Source of the DNA: an uncultured Ignavibacteria bacterium
GTDB taxonomy: Bacteria; Bacteroidota; Ignavibacteria; Tepidaquicellales; Tepidaquicellaceae
NCBI GenBank assembly: GCA_937974175.1
Contig: CALJIG010000095.1
Coordinates: forward strand, 1-63,468
Length of the DNA stretch: 63,468 nt
Reading direction: 5' to 3'
The notes below the pieces were generated by a model. That model ran no database searches. It saw only the letters and a list, made by a program, of their open reading frames with translations, and had not been told where the DNA came from. This document shows, piece after piece, positions 50,700 to 60,950 of this stretch (position 1 is the stretch's first letter; every line of letters begins with the position of its first letter). Both the position numbers and the translations under genes were made by a program.

Positions 50700-52484
50700 T
50701 TATGCGGAAACATCTTCTTTATATTGAAGCTGATACAGCTTATAATACAATCCTCTTTTATCCAGCAGTTCCTGATGCGAGCCCATTTCTTTTATCTCTC
50801 CCTTATGCATTACAATTATTTTATCACAGGTCTGAATTGTTGAAAGCCTGTGCGCAATTACTATAGATGTTCTTCCTTCGATAAGTTTTTTAATCGCAGC
50901 CTGTATCAGCATTTCGGTAGTTGTATCTATATTTGATGTTGCTTCATCTAAAATTAAAATTTTAGGGTCTTGCGCTAATGCTCTTGCAAATGAAATTAGC
51001 TGACGCTGTCCTGTAGAAAAAGTTGAGCCTCGTTCATTCACTTTATGATGAATGCCATCGGGCAGGGAATTGATAAAATATCTTAAACCTGTCTGGTCTA
51101 TTGCATGGTTAACTGCTTCATTTGTAATTTTATTATTTCCCAGTGTAATGTTTTTTTCAATATCACCTGAAAATAAAAATACATCCTGCAGCACAACTGA
51201 AATATTTTTTCTTAAATCTTTTTGTCTTATATCGTTTATATTAATTCCGTCTATACAAATCTTGCCTTTGTTAATCTGATAAAATTTTGAAATCAGATTT
51301 ATAATTGTTGTTTTGCCTGAACCTGTTGCACCTACAAAAGCAACTTTCTCGCCTTCCTTTATATTGAAAGAAATATCCTTCAATACATAATCATCGTTGT
51401 TATATGCAAACCAGACATTTTTAAATTCTATGCTTCCTTTAATTTGTTCGAAATCAACTGAATCTTTTTTATCCACAATTGCCGGCTTTTCATCAAGCAG
51501 AGTAAATATTCTCTCGCTCGATGCCATTGCTGTTTGCAATACATTGTATTTTTCTGATAAGTCTCTTATCGGTCTGAAAAACATTTCGGAATATTGTATA
51601 AAAGTAATCAGCACACCGAGTGAAACTGCGCCCTGAATCACTTCGCCGCCGCCATACCATAAAATTAATCCTGACGATACTGCAAGAAATAATTCGACAA
51701 TAGGGAAGAATATAGCATAATAAAAAATGCTGCGTTTGTTTTCGCGCGTGTGTTCCTGATTTATCTCTTCAAATTCATTAACTGTTCTTTTTTCTTTTGC
51801 GAAGATGTGAACTATTGAAACTCCTGTAATATGTTCCTGCAGGTATGAGTTCAGTCTGGAAATCAATAACCTTACTCTTGAATACGAGACTCTTATTTTC
51901 TTTCTGAAAATTATTGTTGCGTAGATAAGAAATGGGAGAATAGAAAGAGTTACTAAACCAAGATGCCAGTCGAGAGTAAACATAAAATATAAAATCCAGA
52001 ACAGAGTAAAGATATCACCGAATGCAGTAACAAGCCCCGATGAAAACACATCAAATAAAACTTCAACGTCGGAAGTAACTCGTGTAATTAATCTGCCTAC
52101 AGGATTCTTATCGTAAAATTTCAGATGGAGATTTTGCAGATGTTCAAATATCTTCATCCGCAGATCCATAATGATATTCTGACCGATCCAGCTTGTGAGA
52201 TAAGTCATGGCATATTGAATTACTCCCTGAAGCATCAGTGTGCCGAAAAGAATGAGCATAATAGTCTGCAAACCCGGTATATCTTTGTTCGCAATTTTAT
52301 CATCGATAGCTATAGGAGTAAGCCTCGGCCGTACAGCTGCAAGTGCTGAAACAGTTATTGTGAGAAAAACAGCAAGCACTATATACCGCGTATACGGTTT
52401 GAAGTACGCAATGAGGCGCTTCAGTAAATATGAATCGAGTTTTTTATGTAGCTGTTCGTCGTTTTTTGTTTTTATCTCTGCCAA
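50700..52484 (-). CDS. ABC exporter half (BmrC/D type), canonical Walker B, degenerate signature
   Basis: 594 residues. A six-helix exporter membrane domain occupies residues about 20-330 and the nucleotide-binding domain about 350-590. Walker A GATGSGKTT near residue 385, Q-loop VLQDVFLF, signature STGQRQL in place of LSGGQ, Walker B ILILDEATSNID with the catalytic Glu, H-loop IVIAHRLST. Start is a TTG at 52484. It pairs with the adjacent 583-residue half-transporter, which has the complementary pattern. Substrate unknown; relatives export drugs or lipids. Gap to the upstream partner is 29 bases. Confidence 0.92.
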   Translation of the reverse strand: MAEIKTKNDEQLHKKLDSYLLKRLIAYFKPYTRYIVLAVFLTITVSALAAVRPRLTPIAIDDKIANKDIPGLQTIMLILFGTLMLQGVIQYAMTYLTSWIGQNIIMDLRMKIFEHLQNLHLKFYDKNPVGRLITRVTSDVEVLFDVFSSGLVTAFGDIFTLFWILYFMFTLDWHLGLVTLSILPFLIYATIIFRKKIRVSYSRVRLLISRLNSYLQEHITGVSIVHIFAKEKRTVNEFEEINQEHTRENKRSIFYYAIFFPIVELFLAVSSGLILWYGGGEVIQGAVSLGVLITFIQYSEMFFRPIRDLSEKYNVLQTAMASSERIFTLLDEKPAIVDKKDSVDFEQIKGSIEFKNVWFAYNNDDYVLKDISFNIKEGEKVAFVGATGSGKTTIINLISKFYQINKGKICIDGININDIRQKDLRKNISVVLQDVFLFSGDIEKNITLGNNKITNEAVNHAIDQTGLRYFINSLPDGIHHKVNERGSTFSTGQRQLISFARALAQDPKILILDEATSNIDTTTEMLIQAAIKKLIEGRTSIVIAHRLSTIQTCDKIIVMHKGEIKEMGSHQELLDKRGLYYKLYQLQYKEDVSA

Positions 52485-52513
52485 GTGTTATTACAAAATT
52501 TTTAGTCCAATTT

Positions 52514-54265
52514 TTAAGATTCCTGTATTTCTTCTTCAAGTAATTGTTTCTGATATAAGTCGTAGTATATTCCGCCCAATGAAATTAATTCGTTATGCGT
52601 GCCCTGTTCTTTTATGGCAGAGCCGTCAAGCACAATAATATTATTTGCATTTTTTATAGATGAAATCCTATGTGAAATTATAATGCTCGTTCTGTTCTTC
52701 ATAACTTTTTTCAGTTCATTCAGAATTTCTTCTTCTGTATGGGTATCAACCGCTGATAGCGAATCGTCTAAAATTAATACTTTGGGATTTTTATAGATAG
52801 CTCGTGCAATGGAAGTACGCTGCTTTTGTCCGCCGGATAAAGTTATTCCGCGCTCACCTACAACAGTCTGGAATTTCTCGGGAAACTGTTCAACATCTTT
52901 ATACAGTGAAGCTGATTTAGCTGCTTCTATAACTTTATCGTAATCTAAATTATCATGCGAGTATGCAATATTTTTTTCAATGGACGTAGAGAATAAAAAT
53001 GATTCCTGCGGAACAACTCCGATGGCTTCTCTGAGAGTCCTCAAAGGAATTTGTTTAATGCTCTTGCCGTCAATAAGAATTTCTCCTTCTGAAATATCAT
53101 AAATTCGTGAAAGCAGATTTATCAATGTAGTCTTTCCGCTTCCGGTATGACCTATAATTCCTAATGTTGTGCCTTTATTAATTTTAAGATTTATATTTTT
53201 CAAAACATCAGTATATCCGGAAGGATATTTAAAAGATACATTTTTAAATTCAATCTCACCTTCAATATTATCTAAAGTAATTTTATTATCTGTTTCTGAG
53301 TTATCTGCAATATCCGGTTTCATATTCATTACCATCATAAGTCTTTGCATAGAAGGCGCAGCTCTTTGCGTCAGATTTATAATCCAACCGAATGCAATCA
53401 TTGGCCAGGTAAGAAGCCCGAGGTAAATTAAGAATGTCGAAAGATTTCCGAGTGTAAGTCTGTTATTAATAATTTCAATACCGCCAAAATAAATTACGAG
53501 CACAAGTGAAACACCTGTTAACAAGTACATCATAGGAAAAGAAAACGATTGTACTTTTGCTAGCGATAAATTTTTTCTGAAGTAATCTCTTGAGATATCA
53601 TAAAACTCCGATATTTCGTTTTTCTCTCTTATATAAGATTTTACAACTCTGATACCTGATAAATTTTCCTGCGCTTTTGAAGTAAGGTCGGCAAAAGATT
53701 CTTTTACTTTTAATGAGCGCGCATGTGTCATCCTACCGACTTTGTAAACAATAAAACTAATAAGCGGGAGAGGGGAAAGCGCTACCATTGCAAGAAATGG
53801 ATTTATATAAAGCATAACAGAAACGGTAAGCAGAGTGCGGAAGAAAGTCTGCACGGTATACATAATTCCGGGACCGACAAATTCGCGGATAGAATTGATA
53901 TCATTGGTTGCCAGCGCCATGATATTGCCTGTTGAATTTTTGTTAAAAAAATCTCTCGGCATATTAACAATGTGGCTGAAGAAATCAAATCGCAAATCAT
54001 TTTCAATTTCCCGGGAGACAACTATAATGTGCTGTCTTACCATGTACAGGAAAAATCCACCGATGAGGGCGGCAACGATTGCCATACCGGAATAAAAAAT
54101 AATTTGTGATGAAGTTACCCCTGATTTGATGGCATCAATTCCGTTACCGACTATTAGCGGAAACAATGAACTGAAAGAAATAGAAAGGACTATAAAAATA
54201 AATCCCAGCGTTAATTTCTTTTTATATTTTTTTATATAGGGGAGTAGACTTAAGAGTGATTTCAT
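52514..54265 (-). CDS. ABC exporter half (BmrC/D type), canonical signature, degenerate Walker B
   Basis: 583 residues. Membrane domain about residues 10-310, then the nucleotide-binding domain. Walker A GHTGSGKTT near residue 370, Q-loop VPQESFLF, signature LSGGQKQR, Walker B VLILDDSLSAVD with Asp in place of the catalytic Glu, H-loop IIISHRISS. Walker B of this half and the degenerate signature of the partner would form one inactive ATP site. The partner's LDE with this LSGGQ would form the active one, as in TM287/288 and BmrCD. Co-transcribed with the partner. Confidence 0.92.
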   Translation of the reverse strand: MKSLLSLLPYIKKYKKKLTLGFIFIVLSISFSSLFPLIVGNGIDAIKSGVTSSQIIFYSGMAIVAALIGGFFLYMVRQHIIVVSREIENDLRFDFFSHIVNMPRDFFNKNSTGNIMALATNDINSIREFVGPGIMYTVQTFFRTLLTVSVMLYINPFLAMVALSPLPLISFIVYKVGRMTHARSLKVKESFADLTSKAQENLSGIRVVKSYIREKNEISEFYDISRDYFRKNLSLAKVQSFSFPMMYLLTGVSLVLVIYFGGIEIINNRLTLGNLSTFLIYLGLLTWPMIAFGWIINLTQRAAPSMQRLMMVMNMKPDIADNSETDNKITLDNIEGEIEFKNVSFKYPSGYTDVLKNINLKINKGTTLGIIGHTGSGKTTLINLLSRIYDISEGEILIDGKSIKQIPLRTLREAIGVVPQESFLFSTSIEKNIAYSHDNLDYDKVIEAAKSASLYKDVEQFPEKFQTVVGERGITLSGGQKQRTSIARAIYKNPKVLILDDSLSAVDTHTEEEILNELKKVMKNRTSIIISHRISSIKNANNIIVLDGSAIKEQGTHNELISLGGIYYDLYQKQLLEEEIQES

Positions 54266-54338
54266 ATGAACTATTACAAATTACAACAAAAATCCGACGT
54301 ATTTAAGTCCAAAAGAGTAGTTGGAGTTTACTGTAATG

Positions 54339-56420
54339 TTATGAAAGGTTATTCCTTTTTCTAAGGAACCATTCTAAACAGAGAGAAAAAATCAAAAGAG
54401 ATAAAAAGTAAGGATTAAATTTCAGATTAAAATCTTTTCGTGAATCATTTTTTTGTATCTGAGATGAATTTAATGAATCGAGGTAGTTTTCTATTTGTCC
54501 TTTTGAGTAAGAAGTAAAGTTTCTTCCGTTTGTGGCTGTTGCTATTTCAGATAAAATAGTTTTATCTGAGTTTGTCTTTTTGAATTCAAAATTATTTTCA
54601 TCAACTTGAAGTCTTGCATTAGAGGTCTCCAAAGGATTTCCCTTTGAAAAGAGGTCGGCAGTGAATTTGTAATCTCCTTTAGTTAGCGGAGTAAATTTGA
54701 TTTCAAAATAATCAGCAGAGATTTTATTCAGTTCAAGTTCTTTGCTAAAGTCCTTTGAGTTTATTTTTACTTTGATGACAGGAGCCATTATCTCTTCAAA
54801 GTTTTTTAAACGCGCTTTTAAAATTACTTCGTCATTAACTCCCGCGATATTTTTCGAGAGCTCAAAATCCATAATCTTTTTTTTATCTTTTGATGAAATA
54901 GAAATTATAGTAGATGAAAGCAGTTTATTAAACACCGGAGAAAAGTCATTCTGTTTATTTAGTCTTAACTTATAAAAACCATGGAATAAAAATGCAGCGG
55001 AATTTTTCTCATTTGTATTTAAAATCACCAATGAAGGCTGTGAGTTTTTTGAATTAATAAGAATGCTCTCAGCGCCGGGCTTTGCACTGTATGATCCGGT
55101 ATTTGTAAATACAGCGGGAGCGGAATTGATAGAGCTTAAATCCGTACTCTTTAAATATTCCGAGTTTGAATTTGTTACTAATTTTAACTGAGTCTCAACT
55201 TCGTTATTTGATGAACTTGTTATCGATACAGGTAAATTGTCGCTGAAAACTGAAAGCTTTGAATAATCTGTATTTCTGCTTTCAATAAATATCAAAGGTG
55301 TTTTGTATTTATCGATTGAAGATTTAATTTCATTCAGAAGCGAGAGACTTGTCGGTTGAGCAGGGAAGCCGGAGAAAACAATGGCATCAAATTCTTTATA
55401 GTTGGTTGCAGCGGGCTCGTAGAACTCATTTGCAGATTTTTGTGTCTGATAGGTAACTTGAAAATTATTTATTGCTGAAAGCTGCTCTTTTAAAAAAGCA
55501 AAATCGGATGACGGTCCGCCGCCGTAAACAAGAATTTTAAATTTGTTGTTCAGATAATTTATAAAAAAATAATCTGTATTATTCTTGTTTGTAATTTCGC
55601 CTGTTACTTCAACAATTTCTACTTTATATTTTTTAATGCCTTCTGTACCGGATGATACATTGAAGTCTGCTTCGTATAAATTATTTTTATCGTTAACCGG
55701 AATTGTTTTAGACTCAATTAATGTCTCCTCCTCAAATAAACTTATTTTCAAATTCTCATTAATCCTGTATGAATTTATTTCAGCCTTTACGGAAACTTTG
55801 CTATCGATAAATGCAGTTGAGTTCACATAGATATTTTTCACCAAAGCATCTTTCTTTTGAGCTGTATCTCCGATGAGAACGTATGAAAACGGCACATTGA
55901 AAGATTTTGCAAGCTCAACAGGATTTCCGCCTTCGTTAATATTGCCGTCTGATAGAATGTTGATAGAATTAATATTCTGAAAACTGCTTAATGCGCTAAG
56001 TGTCTTAAATAAATTTGTTGAGTTAGTGTTTGTAGTTATCTTTGAAATTGAATCTATATCGTTATGCTTTGCTTCATTTAACAAACCGTCACTGAAATAA
56101 AAAAAAGTATTTTTTGCCGGGATTTTGTTTTTTATATAACTCAATTCATCATTTCTTCTGTTCTCAATCTCAAGACTTTTTGAGGCATCAATTAAAATTA
56201 TATTTTTAGCGTCATTGGAATCTGAAGTAACAAAAGATAACACGGGAGTAAGAAACAAAAGCAAAATAAAAAATATTGAAAAAAATCTTATTGCCGGAAA
56301 AATATATTTTTTAGGTGACTCAAGATTGGATTTTCTATAATACAAATAGGCAGTTCCGGCGGCAATAATTGCCATTAGAATTAAAAAAACTATATTGCCT
56401 GATCTAAGATAGATATCCAT
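54339..56420 (-). CDS. Membrane-anchored VWA-domain protein
   Basis: 693 residues. Two N-terminal helices (residues about 8-28 and 42-64) are followed by a von Willebrand A-like domain: MIDAS motif DASKS in IILIDASKSLE near residue 78, then a second strand SINILSDGNINEGG near residue 152. Residues about 195-290 are beta-rich (Ig-like). FKILVYGGGPSSDFAF near residue 300 opens a class I glutamine-amidotransferase-like fold without a visible Cys-His pair. A C-terminal helix ends the protein (YFLSLLIFSLCLEWFLRK). This layout is common in uncharacterised Bacteroidota proteins near BatA-type genes. Function unknown. Confidence 0.75.
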   Translation of the reverse strand: MDIYLRSGNIVFLILMAIIAAGTAYLYYRKSNLESPKKYIFPAIRFFSIFFILLLFLTPVLSFVTSDSNDAKNIILIDASKSLEIENRRNDELSYIKNKIPAKNTFFYFSDGLLNEAKHNDIDSISKITTNTNSTNLFKTLSALSSFQNINSINILSDGNINEGGNPVELAKSFNVPFSYVLIGDTAQKKDALVKNIYVNSTAFIDSKVSVKAEINSYRINENLKISLFEEETLIESKTIPVNDKNNLYEADFNVSSGTEGIKKYKVEIVEVTGEITNKNNTDYFFINYLNNKFKILVYGGGPSSDFAFLKEQLSAINNFQVTYQTQKSANEFYEPAATNYKEFDAIVFSGFPAQPTSLSLLNEIKSSIDKYKTPLIFIESRNTDYSKLSVFSDNLPVSITSSSNNEVETQLKLVTNSNSEYLKSTDLSSINSAPAVFTNTGSYSAKPGAESILINSKNSQPSLVILNTNEKNSAAFLFHGFYKLRLNKQNDFSPVFNKLLSSTIISISSKDKKKIMDFELSKNIAGVNDEVILKARLKNFEEIMAPVIKVKINSKDFSKELELNKISADYFEIKFTPLTKGDYKFTADLFSKGNPLETSNARLQVDENNFEFKKTNSDKTILSEIATATNGRNFTSYSKGQIENYLDSLNSSQIQKNDSRKDFNLKFNPYFLSLLIFSLCLEWFLRKRNNLS

Positions 56421-56439
56421 TCGGTAAGCTTTATGAATG

Positions 56440-56473
56440 AAAAATATGGGCGCTCCTGAAATTCAGAAGCGCC
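56440..56473 (-). terminator. Terminator of the surA-like gene
   Basis: GGCGCTTCTGA and TCAGGAGCGCC (minus strand) form an 11-bp stem with one mismatch, followed by ATATTTTTCATT. Lies 12 bases after the stop. Confidence 0.8.
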
Positions 56474-56484
56474 GGAGAGGGATG

Positions 56485-57777
56485 TTAAAATCTTGTGTCT
56501 ATGTATATTGTTTCACGCATATCATTTATCCATTTATCAAGCTCTTTTCCTTCTTTATACTGGTCGGCAAGTCTTTTTATCTTTTCATAATCACCTTCGA
56601 TAGTAAGTTCGTGTTCAGGTGTTTTACTTATTACTTTTATAATTTCATATCCGAAATCTGTTCCGTTAGTTGTAATTCTAACAGGGTCAGTTATGCCGCC
56701 GATTGATACAGAGTTAATCCTTTCAATCACTGCGCTATCAAGCTGCTCTGTTCCTATCGGTCCGATGTATCCGCCTTTAAGTTTTGTACTTTCATCTTTG
56801 GAGTATTCCTTCGCTGCATCTTCAAATGTAATCTGTCCTGACTGAATTTTTCCTTTTAAATCAGTTAAGAATTTTATCGTCTCTAAATCAGATGACTCAA
56901 ATGTTGGAAACTTCACTAATATATGCTGAGTGGTAAACCCGTCGCCTTTTTTATCAATCAATTTTATTATATGATATCCGAACTGTGTCTCTACTAAATC
57001 GGAAACTTCACCCGGCAATAGAACTAATGCTGCTTCTTCGAATGGCTTTACAAAACTTCCTTTTTTTACGTATCCGAGATTTCCGCCCTGAATCGCTGAA
57101 AGAGAATCATCTGAATTTCTCTTAGCAAGCTCAGAGAAATCTACCCCTTTTTTTACGCTGTCTAATATCTGCTTAGCTTTATCCTTTGCCCAGTTTTTTT
57201 CGGCATCACTTACTTTTCTTTCAATGTAAATATGAGCAATTTCAAATTCCTCAGTTGCGCGGGGTAAGCTGTCCCGGTATGTCTTATAGAACTCTCTTAC
57301 TTCGCGATCTGTTGATTTTACTCCGCTCCCGAATTTCTGACGTTTAAGTCTTTCCGTCATCATTCTTTTTTTCAGGTCTTCTTTAAGAAGCATTCTAATC
57401 TTCACAATGGACATTGCATATATTTCTTCAAGTCTTGATTGTGAACCGACCTGCTCTATAAGAGATTTTATCCTGTTATCAAGCTCTTTAGTTACTTCTT
57501 CGTCACTAACTTCTATACTGTCCTGCTGGGCTTTTGCCAGGATGATTTTATCTGTAATAAGACTGTTGAATATTTCCTGAGCCAATGCCGGAGGGATTTG
57601 TGTCAGCTTATTTTGTCTGGCATATAACGATAGCTGGTATTGTAAATCAGATTCTAAAATGATTTCATTTCCGACTACTGCAAGAATTCTATCGCCTTCC
57701 TGCTGTGCAAAACTATTGATAGGGAAGTAAAGACTGATAAGGATAATCGGGAATAAGAAAAGTTTTATAAGTTTCAA
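56485..57777 (-). CDS. SurA-like periplasmic peptidyl-prolyl isomerase
   Basis: 430 residues from a TTG at 57777, giving LKLIKLFLFPIILISLYFPI and a signal peptide ending NSFAQ. A TTG further up at 57816 would put the start inside a hairpin, so it is less likely. SurA-type N-terminal domain: ILAVVGNEIILESDLQYQLS. Two parvulin domains at about residues 165-265 and 275-385 follow (EFEIAHIYIERKV, GGNLGYVKKGSFVKPFEEA, FTTQHILVKFPTF, LKGGYIGPIGTEQLDSAV). It escorts outer-membrane proteins across the periplasm. The 588-residue paralogue lies just upstream. Confidence 0.9.
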   Translation of the reverse strand: MKLIKLFLFPIILISLYFPINSFAQQEGDRILAVVGNEIILESDLQYQLSLYARQNKLTQIPPALAQEIFNSLITDKIILAKAQQDSIEVSDEEVTKELDNRIKSLIEQVGSQSRLEEIYAMSIVKIRMLLKEDLKKRMMTERLKRQKFGSGVKSTDREVREFYKTYRDSLPRATEEFEIAHIYIERKVSDAEKNWAKDKAKQILDSVKKGVDFSELAKRNSDDSLSAIQGGNLGYVKKGSFVKPFEEAALVLLPGEVSDLVETQFGYHIIKLIDKKGDGFTTQHILVKFPTFESSDLETIKFLTDLKGKIQSGQITFEDAAKEYSKDESTKLKGGYIGPIGTEQLDSAVIERINSVSIGGITDPVRITTNGTDFGYEIIKVISKTPEHELTIEGDYEKIKRLADQYKEGKELDKWINDMRETIYIDTRF

Positions 57778-57802
57778 ACGTAAAAAATTGATTTTAAAAA
57801 TA

Positions 57803-57835
57803 AAGTGATGCCGCAAAATGCAGCATCACTACTTT
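57803..57835 (-). terminator. Hairpin between the two parvulin genes
   Basis: AGTGATGC and GCATCACT (minus strand) pair around an 11-base loop, followed by TTATTTTT. It may act as an attenuator limiting readthrough from the lipoprotein gene into the surA-like gene. Confidence 0.6.
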
Positions 57836-57864
57836 ATACTAACAAAAATAAAATTTGTTCAGTT

Positions 57865-59622
57865 CTAATCTTTGAATGCTTCCATCAGAACTTTTTCATT
57901 TATCTTAACAGGGTATTTTGTTCTCAGCCTGTTTACGTATTCGTTTTCAAGCTCTTTAAATTTTTCCTGTTGAAGAGTATTTGATATTTCCGCTTTTACA
58001 TCGTCAAAAGCTCTTATCTTAGTTTCATTGTTTTCTGTGTATTGGTACTTTGTTTTATTTGCATCATAGTATTTTATCATATCTTCGTTTGTGATTTTTA
58101 TCTTGCTCCAAAGTTCTTCCTGATCGATTTTAAAGCTTAATAAACCGTTCTCATATTCAGTCAGAAGCTCGATATAGTCAGCATCTTTTTCAATCTTATC
58201 CTTTATAGCCATAGCATTTAATATCGGGAGTTCTGAAGCTCCGTCTAAAAGTTTTTTTACATTTTCAGCATTTGCAAAACTGTTAGAAAGGTCTCTGTTT
58301 CTGTTGTAGAAAGTTACAATATCTTCCACTTTAATAGTGCCGTCTTTAAAAGTAGCTATTGTTTTTTGTCTGTCAGATGCAGAGAAGAGGCTGTCGAAAT
58401 TATAACTTCCGATTGTTTTAGTCTCGTCAAATTTTGACTTTACAAAATTGAATGCATTATCATCCATTTTAAAATCAAGATTCTTTTTAGCGTTCTCAAT
58501 ATATTTTGCATACTCATCTTTGAATGCTTTGCCTTTTTTATAATCCTGCTTTAAATTGTCTTTTTGTTTATCGAAAGATGAATATTCTTTTACTTCGGTT
58601 AATTTAATAATATGCCAGCCAAACTGTGTTCTAACTAAGCCTGAAACCTGTCCCGGTTTTAAAGTGAAAGCAGCACTATCGAATGCCTGAACCATTCTTC
58701 TTCTATCAAAGAAACCTAAGTCACCGCCTTTAGGGGCAGAACCCGGATCCTGAGAGAATTCAGTTGCCAGTTTAGCAAAATCTTCACCGTTCTTTATTCT
58801 ATCAAGTATAGATTTAGCTTTATTATAGTTGCCGATAGAATCGACTGTATTTCCTAAACTGTCTTTTGTATCCTGTAATAAAATATGTGAAGCACGGATA
58901 GATTCAAATCTTGGTCTTTTATCAGTAAGCTTTACAATGTGCAGACCGTACATTGTTCTTCTTGGCTTTTTGGAGTAATCACCGACTTTAAGAGAGTAAA
59001 CTTCTTCTTCAAATTCAGGAACTGTCATTCCTGCGGTAAAGTAGTAGAGGTCTCCGTTATTTTGCTGTACAGTAAAGTCATCAGAATATTTTTTAGCGAC
59101 CGTAACAAAGTCAACGCCGTCTTTTAATTCTTTAATCGCATCGTCAGCTTTTTTATATGCTTTGATTGAATCTTCAGCATTTGCAGTCTGCGGGAGATTA
59201 ATTAAGATATGAGAAGCTCTTACTTCATACTTCTTCATATCATATAGGTCTTTTATGTGCGGCTCAACAATTTTTTTATCAATTAAAAACGCTGAGAGAA
59301 AATTTTTCTTGTATTCATTTATATCATTCTGAATATCAGCTGATGCAAGCAGACCTCTTTCTCTGGCATCTTTTACTTTAAGTCTGAATTTAATTAACAG
59401 GTCAAGAAAATCTTTCCTATCCTGCAGAGATTTGCTTCTGGCAGAATCGATATTAGGATTTGATTTGAGGAACTGCTTTTCATATTCGTATAAGTAAATT
59501 TTTTCGTTTCCAATCTCAGCCACAACCTGTTTTTTCTTCATGGAAGAACAGGCAACAATCATAGTAACGGATGAAAGCAATAAAAAAGTTAAAAACTTAA
59601 AAGCATAACTGTTTTTAGTCAT
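57865..59622 (-). CDS. PrsA-like parvulin lipoprotein (peptidyl-prolyl isomerase)
   Basis: 585 residues from the ATG at 59622; a TTG three codons earlier is the alternative. Lipoprotein signal TKNSYAFKFLTFLLLSSVTM then IVAC. An N-terminal SurA/PpiD-like helical region (EIGNEKIYLYEYEKQFL) precedes two parvulin domains at about residues 135-230 and 240-345 (RASHILINLPQ, RASHILLQDTKD, GGDLGFFDRRRMVQAFDSAA, TQFGWHIIKLTEVKE). A long C-terminal helical tail follows. Likely acts with the SurA-like protein in folding outer-membrane and secreted proteins, which this organism makes in number. Confidence 0.9.
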   Translation of the reverse strand: MTKNSYAFKFLTFLLLSSVTMIVACSSMKKKQVVAEIGNEKIYLYEYEKQFLKSNPNIDSARSKSLQDRKDFLDLLIKFRLKVKDARERGLLASADIQNDINEYKKNFLSAFLIDKKIVEPHIKDLYDMKKYEVRASHILINLPQTANAEDSIKAYKKADDAIKELKDGVDFVTVAKKYSDDFTVQQNNGDLYYFTAGMTVPEFEEEVYSLKVGDYSKKPRRTMYGLHIVKLTDKRPRFESIRASHILLQDTKDSLGNTVDSIGNYNKAKSILDRIKNGEDFAKLATEFSQDPGSAPKGGDLGFFDRRRMVQAFDSAAFTLKPGQVSGLVRTQFGWHIIKLTEVKEYSSFDKQKDNLKQDYKKGKAFKDEYAKYIENAKKNLDFKMDDNAFNFVKSKFDETKTIGSYNFDSLFSASDRQKTIATFKDGTIKVEDIVTFYNRNRDLSNSFANAENVKKLLDGASELPILNAMAIKDKIEKDADYIELLTEYENGLLSFKIDQEELWSKIKITNEDMIKYYDANKTKYQYTENNETKIRAFDDVKAEISNTLQQEKFKELENEYVNRLRTKYPVKINEKVLMEAFKD

Positions 59623-60002
59623 TTTGAACAATATGGAATTTTTTGATTTGAAAATAAGATAGCATAAATTTTACTGATTTTAGCTAAGAATTACAAGTCA
59701 GCTAAAATTCTGTTTATTGGTTTTTTACAGTTGATTTCATAGGGAGATTTCTTTATTTTGCAGATGTGAGCATAAAAAATATTTAAAATTCAAAGAATTT
59801 ACAAAAACATAAATTCAGAATTTTTAACGTAACGCTTTACATGATTATGACAAGCTATATATTTTTATGAAAGTTTAGATTCAATATTACAAATACTGCG
59901 AAATAAAAAATAATAATCTATAATACTTGATTTTGTAATCAGAATAGGTTAATTTTGAAATAATTATGTAATTATCAAACCAAATTTAAAAGGAAATTTG
60001 CA
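59623..60002. other. AT-rich divergent intergenic region
   Basis: Holds the promoters of the divergent parvulin lipoprotein and beta-barrel genes. A Shine-Dalgarno-like AAAAGGAAA lies before the ATG at 60003. No repeat module, hairpin or small ORF was seen here, in contrast to other gaps of this size. Confidence 0.6.
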
Positions 60003-60758
60003 ATGAGAAAATCATTCTTCTATTTAATACTGGGGATATTCTGCCTCGGACTAATTTCTAATCAATCTTTCGCACAGTTTACAGCCCCTGAGACAGTAAT
60101 TGGATTACATATCAATGGAAATTTGGCAACCAATGAAGGATATGGTGTTGGCTCTTCAATCTACGGCGGTAATTTTTCAGGTGCCACATACGGTATGAAA
60201 TACGGAAGAGGTATCGGACTTGATTTTTCATACGGACTAGGAAACACAAAACGTAACAGACTTACGTTAGGTGTTGAATGGAATGCTATGATCAATGCTA
60301 ATAGCTCTGCTGTTCCATTTTTATTAATCAGCCCTGATGAACCTATCATTACCTACTATAACATTATCAGTGGTTCAGTAGGTTATCAATACATGTTCAA
60401 TGCAAGATGCAGACAAAAACAATGGGTAGGAATTGCTTTAACAGCCAGTTCAATCAGCGCTCCGAAATACAGCGTTGTCAATTTTGAAACTGCGCTTAGA
60501 GGCGGTGTTGCTCTTTCTACAGGTTATGATTGGGTATTGGGAGACTCCGGTAAATGGGGGTTATCAATATACGGTAAATACCACATTGTAAATGCTTTCT
60601 TCCATGAAAACAGCTCTACACCGGGCGGCGCAGGTCACATCAATGATGGTAACGGACAGCCGGGCGCAGGTTATGACAGATACATGGGATTATTAAGTAT
60701 CAATGTTGCTATTAATATGTACGGCGGTGTTAAATCACTTACCGGCTTAATGAAATAA
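60003..60758 (+). CDS. Exported protein, probable outer-membrane beta-barrel
   Basis: 251 residues. Signal peptide MRKSFFYLILGIFCLGLISN ending SFAQ. The mature protein alternates hydrophobic and polar residues with many Gly/Tyr/Phe turns (GATYGMKYGRGIGLDFSYGL, RLTLGVEWNAMI, ISGSVGYQYMFNAR, LRGGVALSTGYDWVLG, GLSIYGKYHIV, MGLLSINVAINMYGG), consistent with an eight- to ten-strand outer-membrane barrel. No family named. Followed by a strong terminator, so monocistronic. Confidence 0.7.
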   Translation: MRKSFFYLILGIFCLGLISNQSFAQFTAPETVIGLHINGNLATNEGYGVGSSIYGGNFSGATYGMKYGRGIGLDFSYGLGNTKRNRLTLGVEWNAMINANSSAVPFLLISPDEPIITYYNIISGSVGYQYMFNARCRQKQWVGIALTASSISAPKYSVVNFETALRGGVALSTGYDWVLGDSGKWGLSIYGKYHIVNAFFHENSSTPGGAGHINDGNGQPGAGYDRYMGLLSINVAINMYGGVKSLTGLMK

Positions 60759-60782
60759 ATTTTTTATTCTTAGATTTATAAT

Positions 60783-60822
60783 AAAGCCCCGCATTATTTT
60801 ATAAAGCGGGGTTTTGTTTTTT
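60783..60822 (+). terminator. Terminator after the beta-barrel gene
   Basis: AAAGCCCCGC and GCGGGGTTTT form a 10-bp stem followed by GTTTTTT. Confidence 0.9.
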
Positions 60823-60950
60823 AAGTCTTATTTTCTATTTTATTTCTAATTTTATTTCTCTTGCAAGTATTCTTGTTTTGAGTTAATTTATCTAAAAAAA
60901 GATACCTATCGAATTTCTACTTCTACCTTTTTAAAAATTACACAAAATAT

